Made by a program: the position numbers and the translations under genes | Notes under the pieces: model-generated | What the model saw: only the letters and a program-made list of their open reading frames with translations | Told to the model about the DNA's origin: nothing | Databases searched by the model: none | In this document: positions 43,218 to 52,600 of the stretch, piece by piece | How the letters are laid out: each line of letters starts with the position of its first letter | Position numbering within the stretch: the stretch's first letter is position 1 | Assembly (NCBI GenBank): GCA_021828185.1 | Contig: JAKASI010000002.1 | Location: 276,161-340,160, forward strand | Length of the DNA: 64,000 nt | Source of the DNA: an archaeon | GTDB taxonomy: Archaea > Thermoproteota > Nitrososphaeria > Nitrososphaerales > UBA183 | Reading direction: 5' to 3'

Positions 43218-45706
43218 CCCGCCGACCTGACGAGCCTTCTGTTCTCTTCCTTTAGCCCCTCAACTTCGGCCTTCAGCTTCGTCAGGGCAGCGGAGGCCTC
43301 CTCCGAGGCGAGCAGTTCGTATCCTGTCTCGAGCGCCTTCCTCCTGACCTTCCCCTCGCGGTGGGTCCTTGCGACCCTCTTCAGGACCTCGATGAACCTG
43401 CGGTCCTCCAGCGGCCTGACGACGTTGTTGATGGCGTAGAGGGTGACGCGGAAGTCTCGCGGGTCTTCGAGTATCCCCTTCAGCACCGGTACCTCCTCGT
43501 CGAGGATCTGCCCCCGCTCCTTTATCGCCTTCAGCGCTCCTATCCTCACCCTGGTCGCCCTCCCATAGACGAGTGACTCTCTGACGATCAGGTTCACCTC
43601 GTCCCCCTTGATCCTGCCCATCGCCGCGACGCACGCTTCCCCGAGGGTCTCGTTGGGGGTGCGGACCTTCATCGCCTCCTTCAGATAGGGGAGCGCCCCT
43701 TCGGGCCAGGCCTTGGCCAGGGCCAGGGCCGCCTCGCACCTCACGTAGGGGCTCTCATCTTCCTTCAGCAACTTCACGACCCAGTCCCTCGCTCTTTCGC
43801 CCTTGAAGTTCCCCAGCGCCTCGGCGAACCCCCTTCTCACCCGCCTGTCATTCGGCATCCCGAGCCTGAGCATCGCCTCGAGCGCCGCCTCTGTCCCGAT
43901 GTCGCCGAGGGCCCTGAAGGCCCGAGCCCTGACGAGCCAGAACTGGTCCTTCGCCGCTGCCCTTGCAAGCCCCTCGACCGCCATCCCGCTCTTCGTCTTC
44001 CCCAGCTCCCTCGCCGCCTCCGCCCTGCTCCAGGCGTCCAGGCTCCCCTCCAGCTGGTTCAACACGAGGTCCAGTCCTCTGTCGAACTTCAGTTTCTTGA
44101 GGAGCCACCGGCGGGGGTCGAACTCCACGATGGCAGGCTTGGAGGGGAGGGAAAACGTCAACGTCTGGTCGGCCGAGTCGAGGGTCACCCTGAAGGTCCG
44201 TTTCTCCCCTCCTGCGTAGAAGACGATCTCGCACGGGAGCTTGAAGACGGGGGTCCCGTCGTCTGTCCTCTGCACCTGCCTGACGCGCACCGTAGCCAGC
44301 TTGCCGGCCTCGTCCCACGAGTAGTTCGCCTCGAACTCAGGGTGCCCAGGCTTATAGAAGGCCTGCTCGAAGAACTCCGCGAGTTGAAGCCCGCTCGACC
44401 TCTCCAGCGCCTTGCGGAAGTCGTCCGTGTCTGCGACCGAGTTGGCGAACGCCTTCAGGTACGACGATATCCCCTTGAAGAACGCCTCGTCCCCCATCAG
44501 GAACCTGAGTTCGTGGAGCCTCGATGCCCCCTTGGGGTAGAGGTGCGCGTCGAACAGGTCGTCCGGCCAGACGTAGTTCCTTTCGACCATCGCCCTTCTG
44601 TACTCGTCGGCGTCTTCATCGAAATAGTCCGCGGTCCGGGTGTCGAGGTGCCAGAGCATCTCGTCCACTCCGCGGGTCCTCTCGAGGTACAGCTCCTGGA
44701 AGTAGGACGCGAACCCTTCGTTGAGCCAGGCGTGGGCCCAGTCTGAGCAGGTGACCAGGTCCCCGAACCATTGATGGCTCTCCTCGTGAGCGACCAGATC
44801 GATGGGACGCGTGTGTGGTGAGGCGTAGGTCGTCGAGAAGTCCTCTTCTGAATCAGCATCCGGATAGTAATTCATCGCGAGAGTGGTAGCGTTGATGTTC
44901 TCCTCCCCCCCTGCGACGAAATCCTCGACTGTGGTCTGGTCGTATTTCTCATATGGATACTTCATGCCCGTCAGCTCTCCGAGGACCTTAGTGACCCTGG
45001 GGGTCTCTCCGAAGTATCTGAGAACGTCGGCCCTCTTCTTTTCGGGGAAGTTGTATCGCAGCTTTATTCCATCGACTTCCTGTTCGATCTCGCTGAACTT
45101 ACCTGCGACGAAGGAGGTGAGATAGGTGGGGTGTGCGACATCTTCCTTCCAATGATAGGTGGCTGTCTCGCCGTGGTCGGTTACCGACAGCAGTCTGCCG
45201 TTGGAGATGACTCGGAAATCCCTGGGGACCATGACGACCATCTCGCTCGTCGAGCGTTCGTGGGGATGATCGTGGCACGGGAACCAGTGCCGTGCATCTT
45301 CCGCTTCGGAGTGGGTCCAGCACTGGACTTCCTTGTCTGGAAAGAACTCATCGGGGCCGGTGAAGTAGACGCCAACTCTTGGGGATGCGCTGTATTCGAC
45401 CCTGACAGCCCTTCTGCCATCGCCCGGCTTCACGGCAACGATCAGAGTTACGTTGTCGTATTCATATTCGGCAGGAGCGCCATCAACTATGACATTGGAG
45501 ATCCGAAGTTCTACCGCATCAAGTCTGAATTGGTCGGCATCAGGCCTGACCGGCACGATCTCAAGAGTGCATGCGCCTGATATCTCCTTCTTCTCGAAGT
45601 CAAGGGCGAGTTCGACCTTCCTGTGGACGGTGTGGAAGTCCAGTTGAGGCGGATAGTGCGGTCTAGACTCGGGCAGGATGAACGGCTTGTGGGACGCGCT
45701 TACCAT
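43214..45706 (-). CDS. M1-family aminopeptidase with C-terminal HEAT-like repeats
   Basis: An 830-residue zinc aminopeptidase. The GxMEN-like region reads AGGEENINATTLAM near residue 255, the zinc motif is HEESHQWFGDLVT (HExxH) with the third ligand in WLNEGFASYFQ, and the catalytic Tyr region follows at YPKGASRLHELRFLMGDEAFFKGI. From about residue 560 the protein has helical HEAT/PBS-type repeats (KTKSGMAVEGLARAAAKDQFWLVRARAFRALGDIGTEAALEAMLRL) in place of the usual ERAP C-terminus. It trims peptides in the cytosol. Box A sequences shared with the divergent membrane gene lie near 45755-45768. Confidence 0.88.
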   Translation of the reverse strand: MVSASHKPFILPESRPHYPPQLDFHTVHRKVELALDFEKKEISGACTLEIVPVRPDADQFRLDAVELRISNVIVDGAPAEYEYDNVTLIVAVKPGDGRRAVRVEYSASPRVGVYFTGPDEFFPDKEVQCWTHSEAEDARHWFPCHDHPHERSTSEMVVMVPRDFRVISNGRLLSVTDHGETATYHWKEDVAHPTYLTSFVAGKFSEIEQEVDGIKLRYNFPEKKRADVLRYFGETPRVTKVLGELTGMKYPYEKYDQTTVEDFVAGGEENINATTLAMNYYPDADSEEDFSTTYASPHTRPIDLVAHEESHQWFGDLVTCSDWAHAWLNEGFASYFQELYLERTRGVDEMLWHLDTRTADYFDEDADEYRRAMVERNYVWPDDLFDAHLYPKGASRLHELRFLMGDEAFFKGISSYLKAFANSVADTDDFRKALERSSGLQLAEFFEQAFYKPGHPEFEANYSWDEAGKLATVRVRQVQRTDDGTPVFKLPCEIVFYAGGEKRTFRVTLDSADQTLTFSLPSKPAIVEFDPRRWLLKKLKFDRGLDLVLNQLEGSLDAWSRAEAARELGKTKSGMAVEGLARAAAKDQFWLVRARAFRALGDIGTEAALEAMLRLGMPNDRRVRRGFAEALGNFKGERARDWVVKLLKEDESPYVRCEAALALAKAWPEGALPYLKEAMKVRTPNETLGEACVAAMGRIKGDEVNLIVRESLVYGRATRVRIGALKAIKERGQILDEEVPVLKGILEDPRDFRVTLYAINNVVRPLEDRRFIEVLKRVARTHREGKVRRKALETGYELLASEEASAALTKLKAEVEGLKEENRRLVRSAG

Positions 45707-45788
45707 CTACCCGCCGGGGCTTCGGATTCTTCAAAAGAGTTTCGAGCGCCAAATACTTTGAAATATCCAGCCACAGGCGGCGCCTTCG

Positions 45789-46184
45789 TTGAGCTCCCTC
45801 CCTCGGGTGATACAGGGGCTGATCATCTTCTCGGCCGTGTTGGGGGTCGTCTTTCTATGGCAGGCCTATCCGCTCCTGCCGTCGGACGCGTTCGGGTTTG
45901 TTGCATTCGGGTGGGTCCTCTTCGTCATTGACAGCTGCCTGACCTTCATAAGGCCCATGGCCTCCTATTACCTCGGCATCGTGCTTGCGGTCATGGCCCT
46001 CGGGGCGACCCTCTCTCAGCCTGCACACTTCGCCCTGGTGGGGAGCGGGGGGCTCCTCGCGTCCGCGACGATAATCCTCGGCTCGGCTGCCGAGGCCCTC
46101 CTGGTGGTGGTCGGCGCCTACTATGTCATCACACGGGGGAAGAAGGACCCCTGGGAATGGCCTGGTGCAGAGTCTCAGGCCTGA
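45789..46184 (+). CDS. Four-helix membrane protein, unknown
   Basis: A 131-residue protein with four hydrophobic segments (VIQGLIIFSAVLGVVFLWQAY, FGFVAFGWVLFVIDSCLTFI, YYLGIVLAVMALGATL, LLASATIILGSAAEALLVVVGAYYVI). No family recognised. The TTG at 45789 lies about 27 bp after a box A (TTTGAAATATCC, about 45756-45767), so a leaderless transcript is likely. Confidence 0.65.
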   Translation: MSSLPRVIQGLIIFSAVLGVVFLWQAYPLLPSDAFGFVAFGWVLFVIDSCLTFIRPMASYYLGIVLAVMALGATLSQPAHFALVGSGGLLASATIILGSAAEALLVVVGAYYVITRGKKDPWEWPGAESQA

Positions 46185-46562
46185 CTGCTGCTGCGCGACA
46201 CGAACGCACTGCTGTGACGTAGATTCTGACACGGCTGTTGCGCCATCGAACGGTATCCGCATGGAGACTCCTCCTGGTGGCGCCTTCGCCGTGGTATTCT
46301 GACCCACCATGCCTGAAGTCGCAGCGAGGGTGGTGTAGTCTGTTGAGTTGGTGACCCTGGCAGTGACGAGCCCTGTAATAGCGCCGTCGGCAGTATGTCC
46401 GGCGAACACGGCGCATTTGGGGAATTCCTCGTGAACGAATGTGCCTGGTTTGAGGCCGGCCAACCTCCGTCAACCCTGACTTTTGGCGCCCGGGAGAGCG
46501 CAGTCCAATGAAACTGGTCAGCGCCTGCATGCGCAGGGTGCGAGTGGATGGCTGCCAGAAGG
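46185..46562. other. Intergenic stretch with a possible gene remnant
   Basis: About 380 bases without a firm gene. On the minus strand about 46190-46463, one frame reads like protein (GTFVHEEFPKCAVFAGHTADGAITGLVTARV and following). It runs on antisense into the membrane gene and has no clear end, so it may be a decayed secreted-protein fragment or chance. Confidence 0.35.
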
Positions 46563-47834
46563 CTAGATGTATCCCCAGCTGATCAGCTTGTCGCTGTCCC
46601 GGGTCCAACGCTGGCCGATGTCACGCCGATAGAACATGTTCGGGATCATGACGTTACTTACGTTCTGGTAAGCCTTCTCGATGGCGTCCGCCATCGTCGC
46701 TCCAGAGCCGGTAACCACCAGCGCGTAACCCGAATTCCCTGCAGTTCGCCAGTCCCCCTCTTCGAGCTTCACTTCTCCTATGTGTATCCCGTCAAGCGCC
46801 TGCCGCTTGAACAGGATTGTCGCGCCTTCGGAGTACTTCTTGAACGCCTTCTCGTCTTCGAAGGGCCAGGGGGGGATGGCGACTACCACGCCGATCTGGT
46901 ATCCTTTCTTCGTCTTCAGTTGAGGGTCGTTTCCGTGCGCGATGTCGGACAAGAACGGCCCCCATTCGCTGGTGATGCCTTCCATTTGGATGCTGATTGT
47001 CGGGTAGCCAAAGCGACAGGTCCATTCGAGGGGCCAGATACCCTTGGAGTTCGTTATGCAGTTTATGTCCACATATCCCACGTACTTGCTGGTCGCCAGC
47101 TTCTCTTTGGCCTTGGCCAGCGTCCTCTCGAAGACCGGGCTGTTTCTCGTGTAGAACATGGCGGTCCCCATCTCGCCCGTACTGGGCCCCAATTCGCCTG
47201 GGAAGAGCCGCTTGTGCTCGAAATTGACGCATACCGGCATTACGAACTCCTTTCCGTTAAAGAAAGCGCCCACGGCGACTTCCACCCCTTCGGCGAACTT
47301 CTGCATTTGAAACTCCTTGATCTTCTTGGACCAGTTCACCTTGTAGTGCTCGAGAACCTGGAGGATGTCTTTCCCGTCGACTTCCTGCCCGATGAACAGG
47401 AGTTCCTTTTCGCTCTGTGCCTTGCCGCTCGGCTTCAGGACATACCTGTCTGGATTCTTCTTGACGAACTCAACTGCTTCGTCAAAGGAAGTGAAATTCC
47501 AACTCGGCAGGACATCGACCCCCATCAGGTTGAGTTCAGCTTGTCCGAACTCTCGGTCGAGTTCGAGCTTATCGGTATACGCGCTCCCCCCGACGACAAA
47601 CTTCCCTTCGTTGCGAAGTTGCTCTGCCTTGCTACCGAATCCTATGTCGTCAAAGACGATGACATCAGCCCAGTCTTTGAGCGGCTCCCACTCTTCCACT
47701 TTGTCAAAGAATCCGAGCCCGACGTCCTTCTCTCCTTGGTCATGGCAGTACATCTTGACTTCGTGTCCTTCCTTCTTCAGCTGCCATGCAAGGTCTACCG
47801 ACAGACTCTCGAAAGTCACGAAAAGGAATTTCAT
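46563..47834 (-). CDS. ATP-grasp protein, PurD-like
   Basis: A 423-residue ATP-grasp enzyme whose plan follows phosphoribosylamine-glycine ligase: N-terminal Rossmann-like domain (MKFLFVTFESLSVDLAWQLKKEGHEVKMY), ATP-grasp core (RYVLKPSGKAQSEKELLFIGQEVDG, MQKFAEGVEVAVGAFFNGKEFV, YVGYVDINCITNSKGIWPLEWTCRFGYP) and the GARS-C-type end (GYALVVTGSGATMADAIEKAYQNVSNV). The sequence departs from true PurD at several places, and no pur genes are adjacent, so another amine or carboxylate substrate is possible. Box A GATATTAACG (about 47858-47868) fits a leaderless ATG. Confidence 0.75.
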   Translation of the reverse strand: MKFLFVTFESLSVDLAWQLKKEGHEVKMYCHDQGEKDVGLGFFDKVEEWEPLKDWADVIVFDDIGFGSKAEQLRNEGKFVVGGSAYTDKLELDREFGQAELNLMGVDVLPSWNFTSFDEAVEFVKKNPDRYVLKPSGKAQSEKELLFIGQEVDGKDILQVLEHYKVNWSKKIKEFQMQKFAEGVEVAVGAFFNGKEFVMPVCVNFEHKRLFPGELGPSTGEMGTAMFYTRNSPVFERTLAKAKEKLATSKYVGYVDINCITNSKGIWPLEWTCRFGYPTISIQMEGITSEWGPFLSDIAHGNDPQLKTKKGYQIGVVVAIPPWPFEDEKAFKKYSEGATILFKRQALDGIHIGEVKLEEGDWRTAGNSGYALVVTGSGATMADAIEKAYQNVSNVMIPNMFYRRDIGQRWTRDSDKLISWGYI

Positions 47835-47924
47835 CCGGTATCGAACAGATTATCCACTCGTTAATATCTGTTGCAAGGAACTGAGCGATTGCGAGAATTG
47901 GATGACGTGAACTCTTCTTTTGAC

Positions 47925-49283
47925 CTAGGCCGCCCTGCTCGAGTCCAGCGACTGGGCCAAAGCATCCCTTGTTGATCTGACATCGTCTTCGGTGTGGGCG
48001 AGAGAAAGACAGAACCTGTTCTCGGGCTTCAGGTAGACGCCGTGGATGATGAGCTCGAGGTCGAGCAGCCTCCGCGTCCGAAGGTCGGTGCTCTTGGCTT
48101 CGCGGTAGTTCTTGACCTCGCCCCGTGTCAGGTAGAGGTTGAACATGCCGCCCTCGCCGAGAAGAAGGTGGGGAACCTGGCGCCTGGCCAGCTCTCGCGA
48201 AAGCGCGCGCTTCAGGTCGCCCGTCCGTCTGCACAGGGTCTCGAACATCCCCCGGCGTGAAAGCTCCTCGACTGTTGCCCTTCCCACCGACAACGAAAGG
48301 GGGTTGCCGTTGAAAGTCCCCGAGTGGAACACCCTCGAGCGCTTCTCTCCTCTGGGGTCGAGGAGCTCCATCAGCTCAGAATCGCCGACGACCGCACCTA
48401 TTGGGTGCCCCCCTCCGATTATCTTCCCCAGACAGGTCAGGTCTGGCGTCGTCGAGTAGAACTCCCCTGCGCCTCCGAGCCTCACCCTGAAGCCGGTCTT
48501 GACCTCGTCGTAGATCAGAGGGACCTTGAGGTCTTTCGTCAGCTTGCGCAGATTTGTCATGAATCGCCTTTCCGCCGGGATCACTCCCTCTTCGAACGGC
48601 TCCATGATCACGCAGGCCAGTTCCTTCGAATGCCCGTTCAGAATTCTCTCTGTCGAGTCCCAGTCGTTGAACGGGAGGACCAGGGACTCCCTTAGCATAT
48701 CGCCGTCGACCTCGGCGCTGTCCCCGATGGGCACAGGGGAGGCCGATGCCCCCGAGGCGCCTGCCGGCGGGGCATAGCTGAACAGGAGACGGTCGACTGC
48801 GCCGTGGTAGTGCCCCTCGAACTTCGCGACCTTCTTCCGACCGGTGGACGCCCGGGCCATCCTGACCGCGAGGAGGGTCGCTTCGAGTCCGGAGTTTGTG
48901 AACCTGATTAGGCCGCCCGGGTGATAGAGGTCCCTCAGCATGGTCCCGTATTCAACCTCCTCCTCCGTCGGAGTCCCCGTGACCGACGTGCCGAACGATT
49001 CCAACACTCTGCCGATGGCCCTCCTCTGGACCTGGTCCCCGTGGCCGAGGACAATGGCCCCGTAGCTCATCAGGTAGTCGACGTATTCGTTCCCGTCCAC
49101 GTCCCAGATGTGGGACCCTCTGGCCCGCTTCATGAACAAAGGATAGGGCTCGAAGAATTTTATCCCGGCCATGACCCCGCCGGGACTGACCTCCGCCGCC
49201 CTGCGGAAGAGCTCCGCAGACTTCTTCGTCTTCTTCTGGAAGCGCGACTTCACCGAAGGCTCGTCGAGTAGGGCCGCCTGCAT
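47925..49283 (-). CDS. Class III aminotransferase, glutamate-1-semialdehyde aminomutase-like
   Basis: A 452-residue PLP enzyme. FTNSGLEATLLAVRMARASTGRKKVAKFEGHYHGAVD is the cofactor phosphate region, LIYDEVKTGFRVRLGG has the PLP Asp, and LGKIIGGGHPIGAVVGDSELME holds the Schiff-base lysine. The layout matches HemL, but YDEVKTGFR in place of the usual DEVMTGFR, and the absence of other heme genes, leave a related aminotransferase possible. The reading frame runs far upstream but only as shadow sequence; ATG 49283 is set by box A CCTTAAAGC (about 49308-49316). Confidence 0.8.
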   Translation of the reverse strand: MQAALLDEPSVKSRFQKKTKKSAELFRRAAEVSPGGVMAGIKFFEPYPLFMKRARGSHIWDVDGNEYVDYLMSYGAIVLGHGDQVQRRAIGRVLESFGTSVTGTPTEEEVEYGTMLRDLYHPGGLIRFTNSGLEATLLAVRMARASTGRKKVAKFEGHYHGAVDRLLFSYAPPAGASGASASPVPIGDSAEVDGDMLRESLVLPFNDWDSTERILNGHSKELACVIMEPFEEGVIPAERRFMTNLRKLTKDLKVPLIYDEVKTGFRVRLGGAGEFYSTTPDLTCLGKIIGGGHPIGAVVGDSELMELLDPRGEKRSRVFHSGTFNGNPLSLSVGRATVEELSRRGMFETLCRRTGDLKRALSRELARRQVPHLLLGEGGMFNLYLTRGEVKNYREAKSTDLRTRRLLDLELIIHGVYLKPENRFCLSLAHTEDDVRSTRDALAQSLDSSRAA

Positions 49284-49330
49284 GTCCCATGACCCGGGCG
49301 CCGGCGCTTTAAGGGTGACGCGAGGGGTTT

Positions 49331-50113
49331 CTACTCGATGAGCTTCTTGAGAAGGAAAGACGCGCAGAGTATCAGGACTATGGTCGTCGAGAGAAGGACA
49401 AGGATGTCGACGGCGAGCCCCGAGTAGTCCCCCGTGAGCAGCATGGCCCTTATTGCGTCCACGACGTAGCTGAGCGGGTTGTATGCCGATATGTCCCGGA
49501 GGAAGGGGGGCATGAGCGAGACCGGATAGATTGCGTTGCTCGCGAAGAAGAGCGGCATGGTTATCGCCTGCCCTATCCCCATCATCCGGTCCCGGGTCTT
49601 CAGGAAGGAAGCGAGGGTCATCGACAGGGCAGCGAAACACATGGCGAACAGGACCACCACAAAAAAGACCCCGGCCACGTCCAGCGGGTCGAATCGGAGG
49701 TTGACGCCGATTATAAGCGCCAGGGCGAAGATCATGATCCCCTGGAATATCCCCCTCACCCCCGCAGCCAGGGCCTTCCCGACTACGACGGAGATCCTTG
49801 GGGAGGGCGTGGATAGGAGCTTGGTGAGCAGTCCCACATCCCTCTCCCAGACAATTGTTATCCCATAGAAGATCGCCACGAAGAGGACCGACTGCGCTAG
49901 GACCCCAGGCGCGATGTACTGGGTGTAGGTGAATCCGCTCGGGATCTGCAGGGCTGATGCCCGTATCGCGCTGAAGACCGTCCCGAAGATCAGGAGCCAC
50001 AGCGCAGGCTGTATGGCCCTCATCCAGAGTTCGGTCGAGTCGTGGCGAATCTTTCTCGCCTCCATCTCCGCGATGGTGAACGCGCTGGAGACTGAGCGAT
50101 GGAGGTCGTTCAT
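49331..50113 (-). CDS. ABC-2 type transporter permease
   Basis: A 260-residue permease with six helices of the ABC-2 drug/daunorubicin exporter type (IQPALWLLIFGTVFSAIRA, YIAPGVLAQSVLFVAIFYGITIVWERDVGLLTKLLSTPSPR, GIFQGIMIFALALIIGVNL, VAGVFFVVVLFAMCFAALSMTLAS, ISAYNPLSYVVDAIRAML, ILVLLSTTIVLILCASFLL). ATG overlaps the ATPase stop by four bases. With the ATPase it should export a lipid, drug or glycan; substrate unknown. Confidence 0.9.
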   Translation of the reverse strand: MNDLHRSVSSAFTIAEMEARKIRHDSTELWMRAIQPALWLLIFGTVFSAIRASALQIPSGFTYTQYIAPGVLAQSVLFVAIFYGITIVWERDVGLLTKLLSTPSPRISVVVGKALAAGVRGIFQGIMIFALALIIGVNLRFDPLDVAGVFFVVVLFAMCFAALSMTLASFLKTRDRMMGIGQAITMPLFFASNAIYPVSLMPPFLRDISAYNPLSYVVDAIRAMLLTGDYSGLAVDILVLLSTTIVLILCASFLLKKLIE

Positions 50114-51144
50114 CTCGCGTGCCTCACTATGCTTCTGCGGGCGGAGCGCGCCTCTTTGTAGCTCCCCTCTTGCTGAAGGGGCGCCCTGGCGTACTTCATG
50201 AACACGTCGTCAAGCGTGGGGCGGCTGAGTGACACTGACTCGACCACCGAACCGAAACGCTCGAGGTGGTCGGTCACGCGGGGAATCGCCTTCTCTCCGT
50301 CCACCGTCAGGATTTTCAGGACTCCTTCTTCAAAACTGATGACTGATCCAAGCTCCGGAGGGATTGAACCGGGGGCCTTCCCAGTGACCGCGACGGTAAG
50401 GACATCCCCGCCTACGGACTTCTTGAGTTCGCGCGGAGCCCCGATGGTGGCGATCCTACCCAGGTTCATTATGGCGAGCCTGTCGCAGAGCTCGTCCGCC
50501 TCGGCCATGTCGTGGGTGGTGATTAGAATGGTGGTGCCGAAGTCCCTGTTCAGCCGCCTGACATGCTCGATGACCTGCATCCTCGAGTGAGGGTCGAGCC
50601 CGATGCTTGGTTCGTCCAGGAACAACAACTTCGGCCGGTTGACCAGTGCCTGCGCGATTTCAAGGCGCCTCATCATCCCTCCGGAGTAGTGCTTCACCAG
50701 GTCGTTAGCCCTGTCGGCCAGCCCGAACAGCTCCAATGCCTCGTGTATTCTCCTGTTGCGCTCGGCCGAGTCCACGAAGAAGAGCTTGGCGAAGATGAGA
50801 AGGTTCTCGTAGCCCGTCAGGTCGCCGTCGACCGAGATCGCCTGGGGGACGAACCCGAGCATCTGCCTGACTTCCTGTGGGGACTTCAGCGCGTTGATGC
50901 CAAAGACGTGAATGGACCCCGCCGTGGGCTTCGTGAGCGTTGTGACCATCTTGATGGTCGTCGTCTTCCCTGCCCCGTTCGGTCCGAGGAGCCCGAAGAC
51001 TTCGCCTGCCTTCACCTCGAAGCTGATCGAGTCCACGGCCTTCGGGCCCTTCGAGTATACCTTGGTGAGCCCCCTGACCTGAACGGCGAGCGGTGTCCCG
51101 TTCTCGGCGGACTTGCCGAAGGTCTCGGTGGTCGCCGTGCTCAT
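50110..51144 (-). CDS. ABC transporter ATP-binding protein (DrrA-like)
   Basis: A 344-residue ATPase with Walker A LLGPNGAGKTTTIKM near residue 50, Q-loop GFVPQAISVDGDLTG, signature HYSGGMMRRLEIAQAL near 155, Walker B LLFLDEPSIGLDPHS and switch His LITTHDMAEADELCD, then a DrrA-type C-terminal extension. It energises the ABC-2 permease encoded downstream and follows the MarR gene by seven bases, so marR-ATPase-permease form one operon. Confidence 0.93.
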   Translation of the reverse strand: MSTATTETFGKSAENGTPLAVQVRGLTKVYSKGPKAVDSISFEVKAGEVFGLLGPNGAGKTTTIKMVTTLTKPTAGSIHVFGINALKSPQEVRQMLGFVPQAISVDGDLTGYENLLIFAKLFFVDSAERNRRIHEALELFGLADRANDLVKHYSGGMMRRLEIAQALVNRPKLLFLDEPSIGLDPHSRMQVIEHVRRLNRDFGTTILITTHDMAEADELCDRLAIMNLGRIATIGAPRELKKSVGGDVLTVAVTGKAPGSIPPELGSVISFEEGVLKILTVDGEKAIPRVTDHLERFGSVVESVSLSRPTLDDVFMKYARAPLQQEGSYKEARSARRSIVRHAR

Positions 51145-51151
51145 GTCTTCT

Positions 51152-51595
51152 TCACCGTCTCCGACTGGCGGGGGTCGACGGAAGGTCGCCGCTGGCCGTC
51201 AGGGCCTTCCCAAGAAGGTCACGAAGGGTTCTGCGTTCTCCCGCGCCCAGAGACCTGAACAGGTCCGCCATTGCGGAGAGCTGCTCATCCCTCCAGGCGT
51301 CGAGTTTCTTGGCGCCCAGCTTCTCCAGGGTCACGGTCACGACCCTCTCGTCGCTTCCTCCCCTCTCTCTCCTCACAAGGCCGGACTTCTCGAGCCTCTT
51401 GACCGCAACCGAGGCCGAGCCTGCGGTGCACCCTATCGCCGACGCCAGGTCCTTCACTCTCATTCCTCCGCGCTCCAAAAGGGTCCTGAGTATCCAGTAC
51501 TGTTCCCTGGTTATGGCGCCCTTTCGGACCGGTGAGGTGGACCTCCATCGCTGCCAGATGACCATCATGAAATCGCCGACCTCCTCGGAAGACAC
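51152..51595 (-). CDS. MarR-family transcriptional regulator
   Basis: A 147-residue winged-helix repressor. ITREQYWILRTLLERGGMRVKDLASAIGCTAGSASVAVKRLEKSGLVRRERGGSDERVVTVTLEKLG covers the recognition helix and wing. It leads the exporter operon and probably represses it until a ligand binds. GTG start at 51595; box A TTAATTAG lies about 24-30 bp upstream with a palindrome behind it. Confidence 0.88.
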   Translation of the reverse strand: MSSEEVGDFMMVIWQRWRSTSPVRKGAITREQYWILRTLLERGGMRVKDLASAIGCTAGSASVAVKRLEKSGLVRRERGGSDERVVTVTLEKLGAKKLDAWRDEQLSAMADLFRSLGAGERRTLRDLLGKALTASGDLPSTPASRRR

Positions 51596-51618
51596 GGCCG
51601 GGCTGCTCGGCCCTGATG

Positions 51619-51650
51619 TTAATTAGTCTATCGATTCATTTGATAATCAA
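51619..51650. promoter_or_regulatory. Box A and candidate MarR operator
   Basis: TTAATTAG (about 51619-51626) is the box A of the marR operon. The perfect 11-bp palindrome TTGATAATCAA at 51640-51650, and ATCGAT just before it, are candidate operator sites for autoregulation. Confidence 0.4.
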
Positions 51651-52598
51651 TGCTTCTATGGCGCTCCCGAGCCGTGGGACCTAGCAGGGCGTGGGTGGGG
51701 TGTGCGGAAACCCGAGGTCGAAGACGTAAAGCGAAACAGTCCCGCATCCACCCGCACTGTCCAGGTCTCCGAAATAGGATGCCTTCAGCATAACTTGGCC
51801 GGGCGAGGCTCCCTCGTCGGGCTCGCGGAGCATGTGCAACGGCTGCAGACCGCATCCTTCGTTGGGGAGGGACTTCCCCGGGTCCGCCGTGGCCGTCCTG
51901 CAACAGGTGTCTGACCACCTGCTGAAGAGTTCTTCACCTGATTTCTAATTATGACACATCACCCCTTTCTGGCATTGATGAGCGGGCGTTCATATCGAGC
52001 GGGCCCGGAAAAGACCCACCCGTCGTCGGCTTCTCACGTTGTCTACGGGCAGAAGAACCACGGTCGCTATTACAGCGTCAGCGCCCTACGGCTTTGGCCT
52101 CCTGGCTTAGTGACCGAGGCCTTCTCAGGCCGCCGCCAGCTGAACCGACGAATAACGCAGCTGAGGCAGGAGGGCTTCGGTAGGATATTCGTGGAGAAGA
52201 GGCACGCCGAGCGCAGCGAGAAGGAGTAAGTGCTGTTCGCCTGGAGCGGAGGGGAGGACCACTGAGGGTGGTTCGCTTCGCATGGAGTCTAGTCTGGCAA
52301 GATTGGGCTTGGGTAGATCGACTCGCGCCACAGGACGAGGGAATCGGGGGCGCAAGACTTCCGCAGCGAGTCTGCCGAGCATGTCGGCGGCCCTGAACTC
52401 ACCCTCGACTCTGGCCTCGAACCCTCCGACTCTCGCCTCGAGCCCTCTGGTCTCCTCTATCAGCTCGTTCATTTGAGGAAGGGGCACTGGCTCGAGCCAG
52501 CCGGGACCATCGTGGCCATGACGTGAAGAAACGCCTGGTCTGTTACATAACGGCTGCCTGCGGTCAGACCGCCCAGACGCAGATGATCCCTGAAGCGG
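51651..52598. other. Mostly non-coding stretch with possible gene remnants
   Basis: Nearly 1 kb with no firm gene. Three short frames partly look coding: plus 51702-51914, plus 51951-52229 (listed separately), and minus 52125-52487, whose first 45 residues form a heptad pattern (LIEETRGLEARVGGFEARVEGEFRAADMLGRLAAEV). They contradict each other by strand and are probably decayed fragments at the edge of the accessory region. Confidence 0.4.
51951..52229 (+). CDS. Possible small protein or gene fragment
   Basis: A 92-residue frame. From about residue 32 it reads like real protein: VYGQKNHGRYYSVSALRLWPPGLVTEAFSGRRQLNRRITQLRQEGFGRIFVEKR, with GC-rich third positions like genuine genes nearby. 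The first 30 residues are less convincing. No family recognised; it may be the remains of a longer gene. Confidence 0.3.
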   Translation: MTHHPFLALMSGRSYRAGPEKTHPSSASHVVYGQKNHGRYYSVSALRLWPPGLVTEAFSGRRQLNRRITQLRQEGFGRIFVEKRHAERSEKE

Positions 52599-52600
52599 AA

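Noticed and set aside
49284..50000. Upstream extension of the class III aminotransferase to 691 residues
   Set aside because: The extra part is out-of-frame sequence of the ABC-2 permease gene on the same strand; a box A and ATG set the start at 49283.
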